Source: CADEED01 sp963711635 (lineage in GTDB: Bacteria; Pseudomonadota; Gammaproteobacteria; Steroidobacterales; Steroidobacteraceae). From it: a DNA stretch of 64,000 nt. The DNA is taken from NCBI GenBank assembly GCA_963711635.1, contig CAVQEZ010000006.1:1-64000 (forward strand), read 5' to 3'. This document shows, piece by piece, positions 1 through 8,070 of the stretch. Under the pieces are notes generated by a model. That model did not search any database. It was not told the origin of the DNA and was given only the letters and a program-made list of their open reading frames with translations. Each line of letters opens with the position of its first letter. The first letter of the stretch is position 1. A program made the position numbers and the translations under genes.

Positions 1-1
1 G

Positions 2-91
2 CGGCGGCGCCGGCGGGGGGATCTGGCGCCGGGCCGAGAGCGACCACCGCAGGTGGAGCTCGACGCCGTCGTGGGTACCACCGAACCGTAG
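2..91 (+). CDS. possible C-terminal fragment of an unknown protein
   Basis: An open frame enters from the left edge and stops at a TAG at 89-91, ending in ...ELDAVVGTTEP. The next gene starts 11 bases later behind a good ribosome-binding site, which fits an operon arrangement. The fragment is too short to identify, and frameshifts in this part of the window make even the frame uncertain. Confidence 0.2.
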   Translation, partial: RRRRRGDLAPGRERPPQVELDAVVGTTEP

Positions 92-102
92 GGGGAAGCG
101 GC

Positions 103-375
103 ATGGGGGAGACCGAGCAGGTCGGGACGCAGCTGCGCGCGGGAGCTGCGCGCGTTCATCGAGGAGAACTTCCTCTACCTGCAGCCCGATCTCGTGCTCG
201 GCGACGACGACCGCTGCTCGACCTCGGCGTGATCGACTCGCTCGGGTTCGTCGAGCTCGTCGAGGAGGTCCAGACCCGCTACGGCATCGCCATCGAGGAC
301 GTCGAGATCACCGAGGAGAACTTCGGCTCCATCGCCGCGATCGCCGAGTTCGTCGAGCGCAAGCGACCGGCGTGA
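103..375 (+). CDS. acyl carrier protein (phosphopantetheine-binding)
   Basis: This small protein of about 90 residues carries the phosphopantetheine attachment motif in GVIDSLGFVELVEEV, where the serine of DSL is the expected attachment site. It is followed by the acidic helix IEDVEITEENFGS typical of acyl carrier proteins. A ribosome-binding site GGGGGAAG lies just before the ATG. The stretch before the DSL motif reads as nonsense in this frame, but neighbouring frames give an ACP-like helix (FIEENFLYLQPD), so one or two inserted bases probably disrupt it. The next gene overlaps its stop codon and encodes an acyl-activating ligase, so the pair should load an acyl group onto this carrier. The final product is unknown. 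Confidence 0.75.
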   Translation: MGETEQVGTQLRAGAARVHRGELPLPAARSRARRRRPLLDLGVIDSLGFVELVEEVQTRYGIAIEDVEITEENFGSIAAIAEFVERKRPA

Positions 376-1902
376 GCCCCGCACCCTCCCCGAGGATCTG
401 CGCGCCGCCGCGGCGGGCCGGGGCGAGAAGCTCGCGCTCGCCGCGGGCGAGGAGCGACTGACCTACGCCGAGCTCGACCGCGCCGTCGACGGCGTCGCCG
501 CGGGCCTCGCGCGCTCGGCGTGCGAGCGCGGCGACCGCGTCGCGGTCGTGCTGCCCAACGGCGCCGAGGCGGCGATCGCGATCTACGGCGTGCTGCGCGC
601 CGGCGCCGCGTTCCTGCCCATGAACCCGACGATCAAGGCCGACAAGCTCGGCCTACGTGCTGCGGCGACTCGGGCGCCGAGACGGTGATCTGCTCGACGA
701 CCTCGCGCCCTGGCGGCCGAGGCGCGGCGAGGCCGCCCCGTCGCTGCAGCGCGTGATCGGCTGGGCGGGCGCGTCGGCGACCTGCTCTCGCTCGAGGAGC
801 TCGCCGCCGGCCCCGCCGAGCCGCCGGCGCCGGCGCTCACCGTCGACCTGGCCGCGGTCATCTACACCTCGGGATCGACCGGCCGCCCCAAGGGCGTCAC
901 GCTCACCACGCCAACATGGCGTTCGCGTGCGGGTCGATCGTCGAGTACCTCGGGCTGCGCGGCGACGACCGCCTGCTGTGCGTGCTGCCGCTGTCCTTCG
1001 ACTACGGCCTCTACCAGCTGCTGATGTCGTCCGCGTCGGCGCGACGCTCGTTCCTCGAGCCCGGCTTCGCGTTCGCCGGCCGCGTGGTCGAGCTGCTCGA
1101 GCGCGAGCGGATCACCGTGCTGCCCGGCGTGCCGACGCTCTTCCAGGTCGCTGACCGCGCTGCGCGGGCTGCGCCGAGCGCGAGCTGCCCGACCTGCGCC
1201 TGCTCACGAACACGGGCGCCGCGCTGTCGGCCGCGACGATCGAAGGGATCCGGCGCACCTTCCCGAAGGCACCGCTGTTCTCCATGTACGGCCTCACGGA
1301 GTGCAAGCGCGTGTCCTACCTGCCGCCCGACCAGCTCGACGCGCGCCCGACGTCGGTCGGCGTGCCGATCCCGGGCACCGAGGCGTGGATCGTGGACGAG
1401 CACGGCGATGAGGTCGGCCCGGGCGAGGTCGGCGAGCTCGTCGTGCGCGGCGGCCACGTGATGCAGGGCTACTGGAACGACCCCGAGGCGACGGCCGAGC
1501 GGCTGCGCCCGGGCCGCTGGCCGTGGGAGCGCGTGCTCGCCACCGGCGACCTCTTCCGCCGTGACGAGGAGGGCTACCTGTTCTTCGTCGGGCGCCGGGA
1601 CGACATCATCAAGTCGCGCGGCGAGAAGGTCGCGCCGCGCGAGGTCGAGGAGGTGCTCGCACGCCGCCGGGCGTCGGCGACGTCGCCGTCATCGGGGTCG
1701 CCGACCGCCTGCTCGGCCAGGCCATCCACGCGCACGTCGCGCCCGCCGACGGCGAGGAGCTCGATCCGGCGGCGCTGCGCCGCCACTGCGCCGAGCGCCT
1801 CGAGGAGTACATGGTCCCCAAGCGCGTCGTCGTGCACGAGGCGCTGCCGAAGAGCCCAACGGCAAGATCGACAAGCGCGCGCTCGCGGACGAGGGACACT
1901 GA
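372..1902 (+). CDS. acyl-AMP ligase / acyl-CoA synthetase family enzyme (frameshifted)
   Basis: ANL-superfamily adenylating enzyme spread over several frames. In order one sees an N-terminal part (LTYAELDRAVDGVA, VLPNGAEAAIAIYGVLRAG), the P-loop YTSGSTGRPKGV around 864-900, a central block (LPLSFDYGLYQLL, ITVLPGVPTLFQ), the A5 motif MYGLTECKR near 1284, the A7 motif ATGDLFRRDEEGYLFFVGR near 1540, DDIIKSRGEKVAPREVE, and the C-terminal lysine region NGKIDKRAL. The family activates a carboxylic acid as acyl-AMP and passes it to CoA or a carrier protein. The adjacent ACP suggests carrier loading. Total length of about 509 residues is normal. Frameshifts near 655, 680, 1155 and 1680 look like single inserted bases. 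A GTG at 372 overlapping the ACP stop is a possible start. Confidence 0.75.
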
Positions 1903-2568
1903 TGGCGGACTCGACGAGGCGTCGGAGGCCGCGCCGCAGGCGACGTCCGTGCGCACGTCATACGCTCACGCTCGTCGCCCTGCTCGTCGTCGTCGGCTGC
2001 GGCGCCGAGGAGCGCAGCAACGCGACCGCGGCGAGCGGGACGAGCGCGCGCGGCTGATGGGCCTGGGCGCGCGCGTCTTCGCCGAGCACTGCCAGACGTG
2101 CCATCCACTGCTCGGCGGCCGAACGACGTCCACAGGGACGCGCCGCCACTCGACCTCGAGCAGGTGGTGGCGGCGACATCCTCGGTGGGCGAGACGGTGA
2201 ACATCGGCAGCATCGGGATGGGCGGCTACGAGAGAATGTCTGAGCGACGCCGAGCGCCGCACCGTCGTCGCGTACGTGCTCGCGTCGCAGGTCGCAACGT
2301 GACCGTCCCCCGCAACACCGCTGACGCCGTGCTCGTGCGCGGGCAACGGCTCTGCGACAGCACTGCCAGCGCTGCCACGCGATCGCGGCCGCCCAGCAAC
2401 GCATCCCAACCCGATATGGAGGGCACCGACTTCGGGACGTCGCAACATCCTCTACGTCGAGCAGAAGATGCGCGAAGGCCAGCGCCAGGCGATGCCTTCG
2501 TTCCGCGAGCGCCTGGCGCGGAGCAGATCCGCGCCGTCGCGCTCTACGTCAACGCCGGCGCGCGCTGA
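1902..2568 (+). CDS. dihaem cytochrome c lipoprotein (frameshifted)
   Basis: The ATG overlaps the ligase stop codon. The N-terminus has an arginine-rich leader and the lipoprotein-like signal LVALLVVVGCGAEE. Two haem-binding motifs are visible in different frames: CQTCH near 2090 in VFAEHCQTCHPLLGGR, and CQRCH near 2367 in a GQRLC...CQRCHAIA context. The end EQIRAVALYVNAGAR is a typical class I cytochrome c C-terminal helix. At about 222 residues the protein has room for two cytochrome c domains. It probably acts in electron transfer outside the cytoplasmic membrane. Its partner is unknown. Several frameshifts interrupt the frame, so internal residues cannot be trusted. Confidence 0.65.
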
Positions 2569-2735
2569 CTACGCCGCGCGCGAGGAGCGCGCAGCAGGCC
2601 GCGCTCATGCAGCGGCTCGACGAGCTGGACCACATTCGTCGCGGCGCCCTTGCGCAGGGTCTCGGCAACGATCCACAGGTCGAGCGCGCGCTCGTTGCCC
2701 GGGTCGCGGCGGAGCGCGCCTTCGAGGCCGCGCCG
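2544..2735 (-). CDS. C-terminal fragment of a TPR-like protein (partial)
   Basis: On the minus strand this frame reads GLEGALRRDPGNERALDLW followed by a helical tail and stops at 2544. The pattern ALxxDPGNxxAL is typical of tetratricopeptide repeats and does not match the expected remainder of the TPM domain to its right. It converges with the cytochrome gene, overlapping its end by about 25 bases. Only the last ~60 residues are present, because the upstream part appears to be replaced at the suspected junction near 2712-2740. Confidence 0.4.
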   Translation of the reverse strand, partial: RRGLEGALRRDPGNERALDLWIVAETLRKGAATNVVQLVEPLHERGLLRAPRARRSQRAPALT

Positions 2736-3070
2736 ACCTCGATGCGCATCCCGGTCGCTCTTCGCAACGATCAGGATGGCGCCATCATCGGTGCCGCTCC
2801 CTTCCCACCTTCCACGCTTCGGCGACCGGATTCCGAACTGTTCGATGGTTTCGGGCTGGTCGTGGGCAGCATGAGCACGGCGACCTGCGCGCCCTTGCGG
2901 GCCTGAAAGGCGGCGAGCTTCTCTTCGAGCGAGGCCTGCTGCTGCGCCGTCAGCGTGCCGGTGAGGTCGGTGACCAGCGCTTCGAATTTCGGTACTGGCA
3001 TCTGTGCCTGAGCACGCAGCGCGAAGCCCGCGATCAGCGCGAACGCGAGCGACAACAGCGCCTCTTTCAC
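2712..3070 (-). CDS. TPM-domain protein, truncated (YgcG/Psb32-like)
   Basis: The GTG start at 3070 is followed by a signal peptide (LLSLAFALIAGFALRAQAQ) and a TPM domain beginning VPKFEALVTDLTGTLT. The domain continues AFQARKGAQVAVLMLPTT, then after a frameshift near 2840 ETIEQFGIR, DDGAILIVAKSDR and RIEVG...GLEGAL. The normal remainder of the domain and the usual membrane and glycine-rich tail are missing. TPM proteins are exported or membrane-anchored and are very often encoded beside LemA, as here, where LemA lies immediately upstream. The truncation coincides with the suspected assembly junction, so the real gene is likely complete in the organism. Confidence 0.65.
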
Positions 3071-3091
3071 GTCGACTAGTTCTTTGGCGGG

Positions 3092-3745
3092 TCAGCGGCG
3101 GGCGGCGTCGCCGGCGCCTGCTTCGGCGGGCGCTGCCGGCTGCGCAGGTGTCGAGGTATCGAAATTCACCGTGGGCGCGGTGGAAATCTCCGCTTCGTTC
3201 TGCACCGTGAAGTTCGGCTTCACTTCGAAATCGAACCACTTGGCGGTGAGATTCGACGGGAACTAGCGCACCGTGACGTTGTAGTCACGTACCGCATCGA
3301 TGTACCGGTTGCGCGCCACGGTGATACGGTTTTCCGTGCCCTCGACCTGGGATTGCAGATCGCGGAAATTCTGGTCGGCCTTCAGGTCCGGATAACGCTC
3401 CACGGTGACCAGCAGGCTCTTCAGCGCCTGTGTCAACTGGCCCTGTGCCGCCTGGAATTGCTGGAAGGCCTGCGGGGTTGTTGATGAGCTCCGGCGTGAG
3501 CTGAATCGAGGTGGCCCTGGCGCGCGCTTCGGTAACTCCGACCAGCACCTCTCTTCGTGCGCGGCGTAGCCCTTCACGATGGCCACCAAGTTCGGGATCA
3601 GGTCGGCGCGTCGCTGGTATTGATTGACGACATCCGACCAAGCGGCCTTTACGGATTCATCCTGGGTCTGCAGTTTGTTGTAGCCGCAGCCACTGAGGTA
3701 GGCACTCGCCAACATGACGGCGAGGATCAGCAATGGCCTGCGCAT
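3092..3745 (-). CDS. lemA: LemA family protein (in-frame stop and frameshift)
   Basis: Starts at an ATG behind GGAGAATTTC. The N-terminus is a lipoprotein-like signal (LAVMLASAYLSGCGYN), followed by the LemA core: DESVKAAWSDVVNQYQRRADLIPNLV, then QAFQQFQAAQGQLTQALKSL and RYPDLKADQNFRDL, ENRITVARNRYIDAVRDYN. Two compensating frameshifts lie around 3475-3560. A TAG at 3263-3265 interrupts the frame between NVTVR and FPSNLTAKWFDF, and the same frame then continues to a TGA at 3092. LemA proteins normally read through this point, so the TAG is probably a miscalled tyrosine or serine codon. LemA proteins are helical, membrane-linked proteins of unclear function. The TPM gene follows directly. Confidence 0.8.
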
Positions 3746-3777
3746 GAAATTCTCCTTCGACCCGGTGCTTCCGGGTG

Positions 3778-5856
3778 TCACCAGATTTTGACACGCTCGT
3801 TCGGCGGTCGATACATGCGATCGCCAGCCTTCACGCCGAATGCATCGTAGAAAGCGTCGATGTTGCTGGTCGGTCCATTCGTACGAAACTCGCTCGGGCT
3901 GTGCGGATCGGTCACCAGGCGCTTGAGCAGCTCTTCGTCGCGGTACTTGCGGCGCCAGACCTGCGCCCAGCCGATGAAGAAGCGCTGATCGCCGGAAAAG
4001 CCGTCGATGACCGGTGACTCCTTGCCAGCCAGCGACACCCTGAACGCCTTGTACGCGACCGCGATTCCCGACAGGTCGCCGATGTTTTCGCCCAGCGTCA
4101 GCTTGCCGTTGATGTGGCGGTTGTCGAGCACCGAGTAACCGTCGAATTGCGCGGCCAGCGCGTCGGCGCGCTGCTTGAACTTGGCGGCGTCCTCCGCCGT
4201 CCACCAGTCGCGCAGGTTGCCGTCGCCATCGAACTGCCGCCCGGAATCATCGAAGCCGTGGCTGATCTCGTGGCCGATCACCGAACCGATGCCGCCGTAG
4301 TTCACCGCGTCGTCCGCGTTCATGTCGAAGAACGGCGGCCGCAGGATGGCCGCGGGAAAGGTGATCTCGTTCGTGGTCGGGTTGTAGTACGCGTTCACGG
4401 TCTGCGGCGTCATCAGCCATTCGCCCTTGTCGACCGGGCCGCCGGCGCGCGCGATCTGCCGCTGCGTCTCGAACTCCGCGCCGCGAATCACGTTGCCGAC
4501 CAGGTCGTCGCTCTTCACGGTCAGGGCCGAGTAGTCACGCCACTTGTCGGGATAACCGATCTTCACGGTGATTTTCGACAGTTTCTTTTTCGCCTCGGCA
4601 CGAGTGCCGGGGCTCATCCACTCGAGACTGTCGATCGAGGTGTCGAATGCCTTCAGCAGGTTGTTGACCAGGCCCAGCATGCGCTGTTTGGCCTCGGGCG
4701 GAAATTGCGCCTCGACGAACATGCGGCCGATGATTTCGCCCATGTGGTTGTCCATCGAATCCACGGCGCGGCGCCAGCGCGGACGCGGCTCCTGTACGCC
4801 GTTCAGCGTGCGCTGGTGGAAATCGAATTCCAGGTCGGCGAACTGCGCCGAGAGCATGGGCGCGTAGTCGTCGAGCAGGTGGAACTTGAAATACAGACGC
4901 CAGTCGGCGACCGGCACGGTCTTGACCAGCTGGCCCACGCCCTTGATGAAGCTCGGTTGCCCGATGTCCATTTTCTGCACCGGCGCGCCCAGGCCTTCGA
5001 AGAAAGCGAGCCAGTCGAAGTTCGGCGCCAGTTTTTGATACTCCGGCAGCGTCATCGGGTTGTAGGTCTTCACCGGGTCGCGGTTCTGGACCTTGGTCCA
5101 TTGCTCGTTGGCCAGGCGCGTTTCCAGCGCGGCAATGCGCGCTGCCGCAGACTTCGCATTGCGCTCGCCGGCGCGCGCCAGCATCTTCTCGACGTACTCG
5201 CCGAACCTGGCACGGAACTGCGCGTACTTCGCGTCCGGACTCAGGTAGTAGTCACGATCCGGCATCGTCAGCCCGTTCTGGAATATCGAGCCGATGTACG
5301 CCGTCGAGTTCTTGTTGTCGGGGCTCGAGAACCAGAAGAACGGCTGCGCGACGCCGATGCGCTGTGCATGGCCGATGTAGCGCGCCACGTCACGCGGCGT
5401 CGCGATCGATTCGATGCGCGCCAGCTCATCGCGCAGCGGCGCCAGGCCGCGACTCTCGACCCGCGCCGTATCCATGAATGCGAGGTAGAAATCGCCGACC
5501 TTCTGCGCATCGGATCCTGGAACACGGTTCGGCTGCTGCGAGGCCGCGACGATGAGGTTCTTCACCTCTTCCTGCGCCTGGTCGTCGAGGATGATGAAGG
5601 AGCCGTAGTTCGAGCGATCCGCCGGGATCTCGGTATGCGCCAGCCAGGTGCCGCCGACGAAACGGTACAGGTCATCCTGCGGCCGCACTGCACGGTCGAA
5701 ACCGGTGAGCTCGAGGCCGGACTTGGGTGGTGGCGGGGCGGGCTGGGCCGAGGCGGCGGGCGGCACCGGAGAGGTGGGAGCTCGAGTGGCGCACGCTGCC
5801 AGCACGGCTGCCGTGAGTGCCGCCGCGGCGGACGCGACGAAAATGCGCTGGATCAT
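3778..5856 (-). CDS. M13 family zinc metallopeptidase (neprilysin/PepO-like) lipoprotein
   Basis: 692 residues from an ATG preceded by GGGGATTC. The N-terminus is a lipoprotein signal with lipobox LAAC at residues 19-22. The body is a complete M13 peptidase: N-terminal helical domain, NAYYNPTTNEITFPAAIL, the zinc site HEISH (H529, E530, H533) in VIGHEISHGFDD, the third ligand region ENIGDLSG near 589, and the C-terminal FRTNGPTSNIDAFYDAFG and ending VKIW, which closely matches the family. The enzyme should cleave oligopeptides in the periplasm while anchored to a membrane. The gene is intact. A terminator lies between it and the small gene upstream, so it likely has its own promoter in 5857-5896. 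Confidence 0.93.
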   Translation of the reverse strand: MIQRIFVASAAAALTAAVLAACATRAPTSPVPPAASAQPAPPPPKSGLELTGFDRAVRPQDDLYRFVGGTWLAHTEIPADRSNYGSFIILDDQAQEEVKNLIVAASQQPNRVPGSDAQKVGDFYLAFMDTARVESRGLAPLRDELARIESIATPRDVARYIGHAQRIGVAQPFFWFSSPDNKNSTAYIGSIFQNGLTMPDRDYYLSPDAKYAQFRARFGEYVEKMLARAGERNAKSAAARIAALETRLANEQWTKVQNRDPVKTYNPMTLPEYQKLAPNFDWLAFFEGLGAPVQKMDIGQPSFIKGVGQLVKTVPVADWRLYFKFHLLDDYAPMLSAQFADLEFDFHQRTLNGVQEPRPRWRRAVDSMDNHMGEIIGRMFVEAQFPPEAKQRMLGLVNNLLKAFDTSIDSLEWMSPGTRAEAKKKLSKITVKIGYPDKWRDYSALTVKSDDLVGNVIRGAEFETQRQIARAGGPVDKGEWLMTPQTVNAYYNPTTNEITFPAAILRPPFFDMNADDAVNYGGIGSVIGHEISHGFDDSGRQFDGDGNLRDWWTAEDAAKFKQRADALAAQFDGYSVLDNRHINGKLTLGENIGDLSGIAVAYKAFRVSLAGKESPVIDGFSGDQRFFIGWAQVWRRKYRDEELLKRLVTDPHSPSEFRTNGPTSNIDAFYDAFGVKAGDRMYRPPNERVKIW

Positions 5857-5896
5857 GAAGAATCCCCGTTGGAAACCCTGCGATGCGCCAGAGTAT

Positions 5897-5921
5897 AAAA
5901 AAAGCCCCAAGCTTTGGGGGC
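5897..5921 (-). terminator. Rho-independent terminator
   Basis: Read on the minus strand, the hairpin CCCCAA-agc-TTGGGG is followed by seven T residues (A-run 5897-5903 on the plus strand). It lies downstream of the small minus-strand gene at 5994-6188 and upstream of the M13 peptidase start. Confidence 0.8.
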
Positions 5922-5993
5922 TCGGGGCTGGAAGGCGGACTTTCGATGAAGGGAAAGAAGTCCGCTAGGGGATTTGGGCCAGTGTCGAAAGAG

Positions 5994-6188
5994 TCAGTGC
6001 AGTCTGGCGACCTGCAAGATCTTGATGTCCTCGGCGTCGATCTCGAAATTCGCGGCCAGCAAGCGGCGCAGTTCCTTCGAATCGCGGCGCTCGCCGAGCG
6101 GATGCGTGAGCTCGATGACCCCACTCCATTCGCTCGAGTGCGCGGGTTCGGCGCTCGTGACAAAGTGCGTGTAGTAGCGGGCTGCCAT
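5994..6188 (-). CDS. small conserved-looking hypothetical protein
   Basis: A 64-residue protein starting MAARYYTHFVTS. It contains a hydrophilic body (ELTHPLGERRDSKELRRLL) and ends EDIKILQVARLH. An in-frame ATG at 6257 would add 23 residues, but the shorter start is more natural. It has its own terminator just downstream and is divergent from the greB-like gene, which supports a real gene. I do not recognise the family. The ending AANFEIDAEDIKILQVARLH suggests a compact alpha/beta fold. Confidence 0.55.
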   Translation of the reverse strand: MAARYYTHFVTSAEPAHSSEWSGVIELTHPLGERRDSKELRRLLAANFEIDAEDIKILQVARLH

Positions 6189-6296
6189 GGGTACAAAGCG
6201 TAGGCTTGGGCCTGCAAATCGGCTGTGAGCCGCTGCACAGAACCCCCGGGCTGCCATTGCCTTTGTTTGAGACGTTCATCACATAAACTCGACGGC

Positions 6297-6797
6297 GTGA
6301 GTCGCTACCGAGCAGCAGAGAAACCCGGGTCACAATTCATCACCACCGCAGGTGCAGCACGCCTCAAACAGGAGCTGGACGAGCTGTGGAAAGTGGAGCG
6401 CCCGAGAGTCACACAGGCGGTGTCCGAGGCGGCCGCCCAGGGTGATCGTTCCGAAAATGCCGAATACACCTACGGCAAACGCCGGCTGCGCGAGATCGAT
6501 CGGCGCGTGCGTTTCCTGCGCAAACGGCTCGATGGCATGACGGTGGTGGACAAGCCGCCCACGGATCGCGGCCGGGTGTATTTCGGCGCCTGGGTCACAC
6601 TCGAGGACGACGACGGCAAACAAATGCGTCATCGCATCGTCGGTCCCGACGAATTCGACATGAACGCCGGGTACATCAGCATGGACGCCCCGCTGGCGCG
6701 GGCCCTGATGCGCAAGGCGCTGGACGAGGAAGTAAAGGTGCAGCTTCCGGGCGGCGAACGGGTGTTCACCGTGGTGGCGATCAGCTACGAGGGCTGA
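6297..6797 (+). CDS. greB: transcription elongation factor GreB
   Basis: 166 residues from a GTG start (VSRYRAAEKPGSQFITTAG). The N-terminal coiled coil includes LKQELDELWKVERPRVTQAV and the tip acidic motif SEAAAQGDRSENAEYTYGKRRLREIDRRV, which is the Gre-factor signature carrying the catalytic acidic residues. The C-terminal FKBP-like domain contains VYFGAWVTLEDDDG and RIVGPDEFD. YGKRRLREIDRRVRFL is the GreB form rather than GreA. Gre factors bind the RNA polymerase secondary channel and stimulate cleavage of backtracked RNA. An upstream ATG at 6225 would add 24 residues with no family match, so the GTG is preferred. Confidence 0.92.
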   Translation: MSRYRAAEKPGSQFITTAGAARLKQELDELWKVERPRVTQAVSEAAAQGDRSENAEYTYGKRRLREIDRRVRFLRKRLDGMTVVDKPPTDRGRVYFGAWVTLEDDDGKQMRHRIVGPDEFDMNAGYISMDAPLARALMRKALDEEVKVQLPGGERVFTVVAISYEG

Positions 6798-6825
6798 TTT
6801 CTTTCGGCGATAGGTAAAAACAGGG

Positions 6826-6872
6826 TTGCCGGCGCGTGGCGCGCGTCTATAATTTCTGTGAATACAGAAATT
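6826..6872 (+). promoter_or_regulatory. sigma70-type promoter with overlapping perfect inverted-repeat operator
   Basis: A -35-like TTGCCG at 6826-6831 and a consensus -10 TATAAT at 6848-6853 are separated by 16 bases. A perfect inverted repeat AATTTCTGT-gaat-ACAGAAATT spans 6851-6872, overlapping the -10 and the expected start site. It ends 14 bases before the regulator ATG at 6887. The layout is that of an autoregulated repressor. Confidence 0.8.
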
Positions 6873-6886
6873 ACGGGCGAAACGAT

Positions 6887-7411
6887 ATGCAGCTCACCGC
6901 AACCATGCAGCGCTACGTGGTCCACTGGGGCGAAATGGGCAGCCGCTGGGGCATGAACCGCTCCGTGGCGCAGATCCATGCCCTGCTCTACCTGTCCGAG
7001 AAACCGTTGAACGCCGACGAGATCGGCGAAACACTCGGCATCGCGCGCTCCAACATCAGCACCGGGCTCAAGGAATTGCTGGCCTGGGAGCTGGTGCACG
7101 TGACGCACGTGCTCGGCGACCGCCGCGATTTCTTCAGCGCGCAACACGACACCTGGGAGGTGATCCGCGCCATTCTCGAGGGCCGCAAGCGCCGCGAAAT
7201 AGATCCCACGCTGGCGGCGCTGCGCGAATGCGCGGCCCAGCTGGAGCGCGACCGCGAGACTCCCGCGGTGGTGCGCGAGCGCATCGTCAGCCAGCTCGAG
7301 TTCCTCGAGACGGTCACGCGCTGGTTCGACGCCATGAAGCGCATGCCACGCAAGACGGTGCTCAAGATGATGCGCATGGGCGAGCGTATCGCCAAGCTCA
7401 TCGGCGACTGA
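6887..7411 (+). CDS. MarR/GbsR-type winged-helix transcriptional regulator
   Basis: 174 residues starting MQLTATMQRYVVHWGEMGSRW. The winged helix is clear: VAQIHALLYLSEKPLNADEI, ETLGIARSNISTGLKELLAW as the recognition helix, and the wing LGDRRDFFSAQHDTWEV. A C-terminal helical region follows (RETPAVVRERIVSQLEFLETVTRWFDAMKRM). The pattern matches GbsR-like members of the MarR superfamily. An ATG at 6836 lies within the promoter and is not credible, while the ATG at 6887 follows the operator. It probably represses its own transcript, which continues into the DUF4166 and epimerase genes. No ligand can be inferred. Confidence 0.85.
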   Translation: MQLTATMQRYVVHWGEMGSRWGMNRSVAQIHALLYLSEKPLNADEIGETLGIARSNISTGLKELLAWELVHVTHVLGDRRDFFSAQHDTWEVIRAILEGRKRREIDPTLAALRECAAQLERDRETPAVVRERIVSQLEFLETVTRWFDAMKRMPRKTVLKMMRMGERIAKLIGD

Positions 7412-7419
7412 GCGCGCAC

Positions 7420-8070
7420 ATGAACGAAGCCACCACCCGCAGCCTGGTCGGAACCGTAGCCGGACGCGAATCCGATTCGGGCAACCACGGGTTGCGCGGC
7501 GTGCTCGGAGCGGCCGCCTGGCGACGCCTGCCCGAGGCCGTGCGCGAACGCTTCGCGGAAAACGCGGCCGACGTGAGCTACGCGGGGGCTTTCGAGATCG
7601 TGCGTGCCAGCGTGCTTGGACGGCTGTTCGCCTGGCTGGGCAAGCTCTTCGGCAGGCCGGTGGCGACCCGGGTCGGCACCGATGTCGAGGCGCGTGTGCA
7701 CGTGCGCCACCACGGGCACGGCGTGGACTGGATTCGTGAATATCGCTGGCCCGGTGGCACGGACGTGGTCCGATCCACCAAGGTGGTCGACGCCGACGCC
7801 AGGCTCATCGAGAAATTGCCGGCCCGGCTGTGCATGCCGCTGCTGACCTATGAGGAACAGGGTGCGCTGCATTTCGTGAGCCAGGGCTATTACTTCGACC
7901 TGGGGATGAAGCTGCGGCTGCCCGACTTCTTCACACCCGGTGTCACGCACGTCGAGCACATCGACCTCGGCCACGGCTGGTTTCGCTTTACGATGGCGGT
8001 GACGCACCCGGTATTCGGCGAGATGTTCTTCCAGACCGGTCGGTTCTGCGCCACGGAGGATGGCGAATGA
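7420..8070 (+). CDS. DUF4166 domain protein
   Basis: 216 residues, eight bases after the regulator and overlapping the next ATG by four bases (ATGA). The protein has the DUF4166 pattern: VRERFAENAADVSYAGAFEI, LGRLFAWLGKLFGRPVATRVG, DWIREYRWPGGTDVVRSTK and a C-terminal half with GWFRFTMAVTHPVFGEMFFQTG. DUF4166 is often found next to or fused with Rossmann-fold dehydrogenases, in agreement with the following epimerase gene. Its biochemical role is not established. No signal peptide is visible, so it is probably cytoplasmic or membrane-peripheral. Confidence 0.8.
   Translation: MNEATTRSLVGTVAGRESDSGNHGLRGVLGAAAWRRLPEAVRERFAENAADVSYAGAFEIVRASVLGRLFAWLGKLFGRPVATRVGTDVEARVHVRHHGHGVDWIREYRWPGGTDVVRSTKVVDADARLIEKLPARLCMPLLTYEEQGALHFVSQGYYFDLGMKLRLPDFFTPGVTHVEHIDLGHGWFRFTMAVTHPVFGEMFFQTGRFCATEDGE

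Noticed and set aside
4114..5898. Long open frame antisense to the M13 peptidase
   Set aside because: High-GC codon bias opens antisense frames. The minus strand codes for a complete M13 family protein with all motifs.
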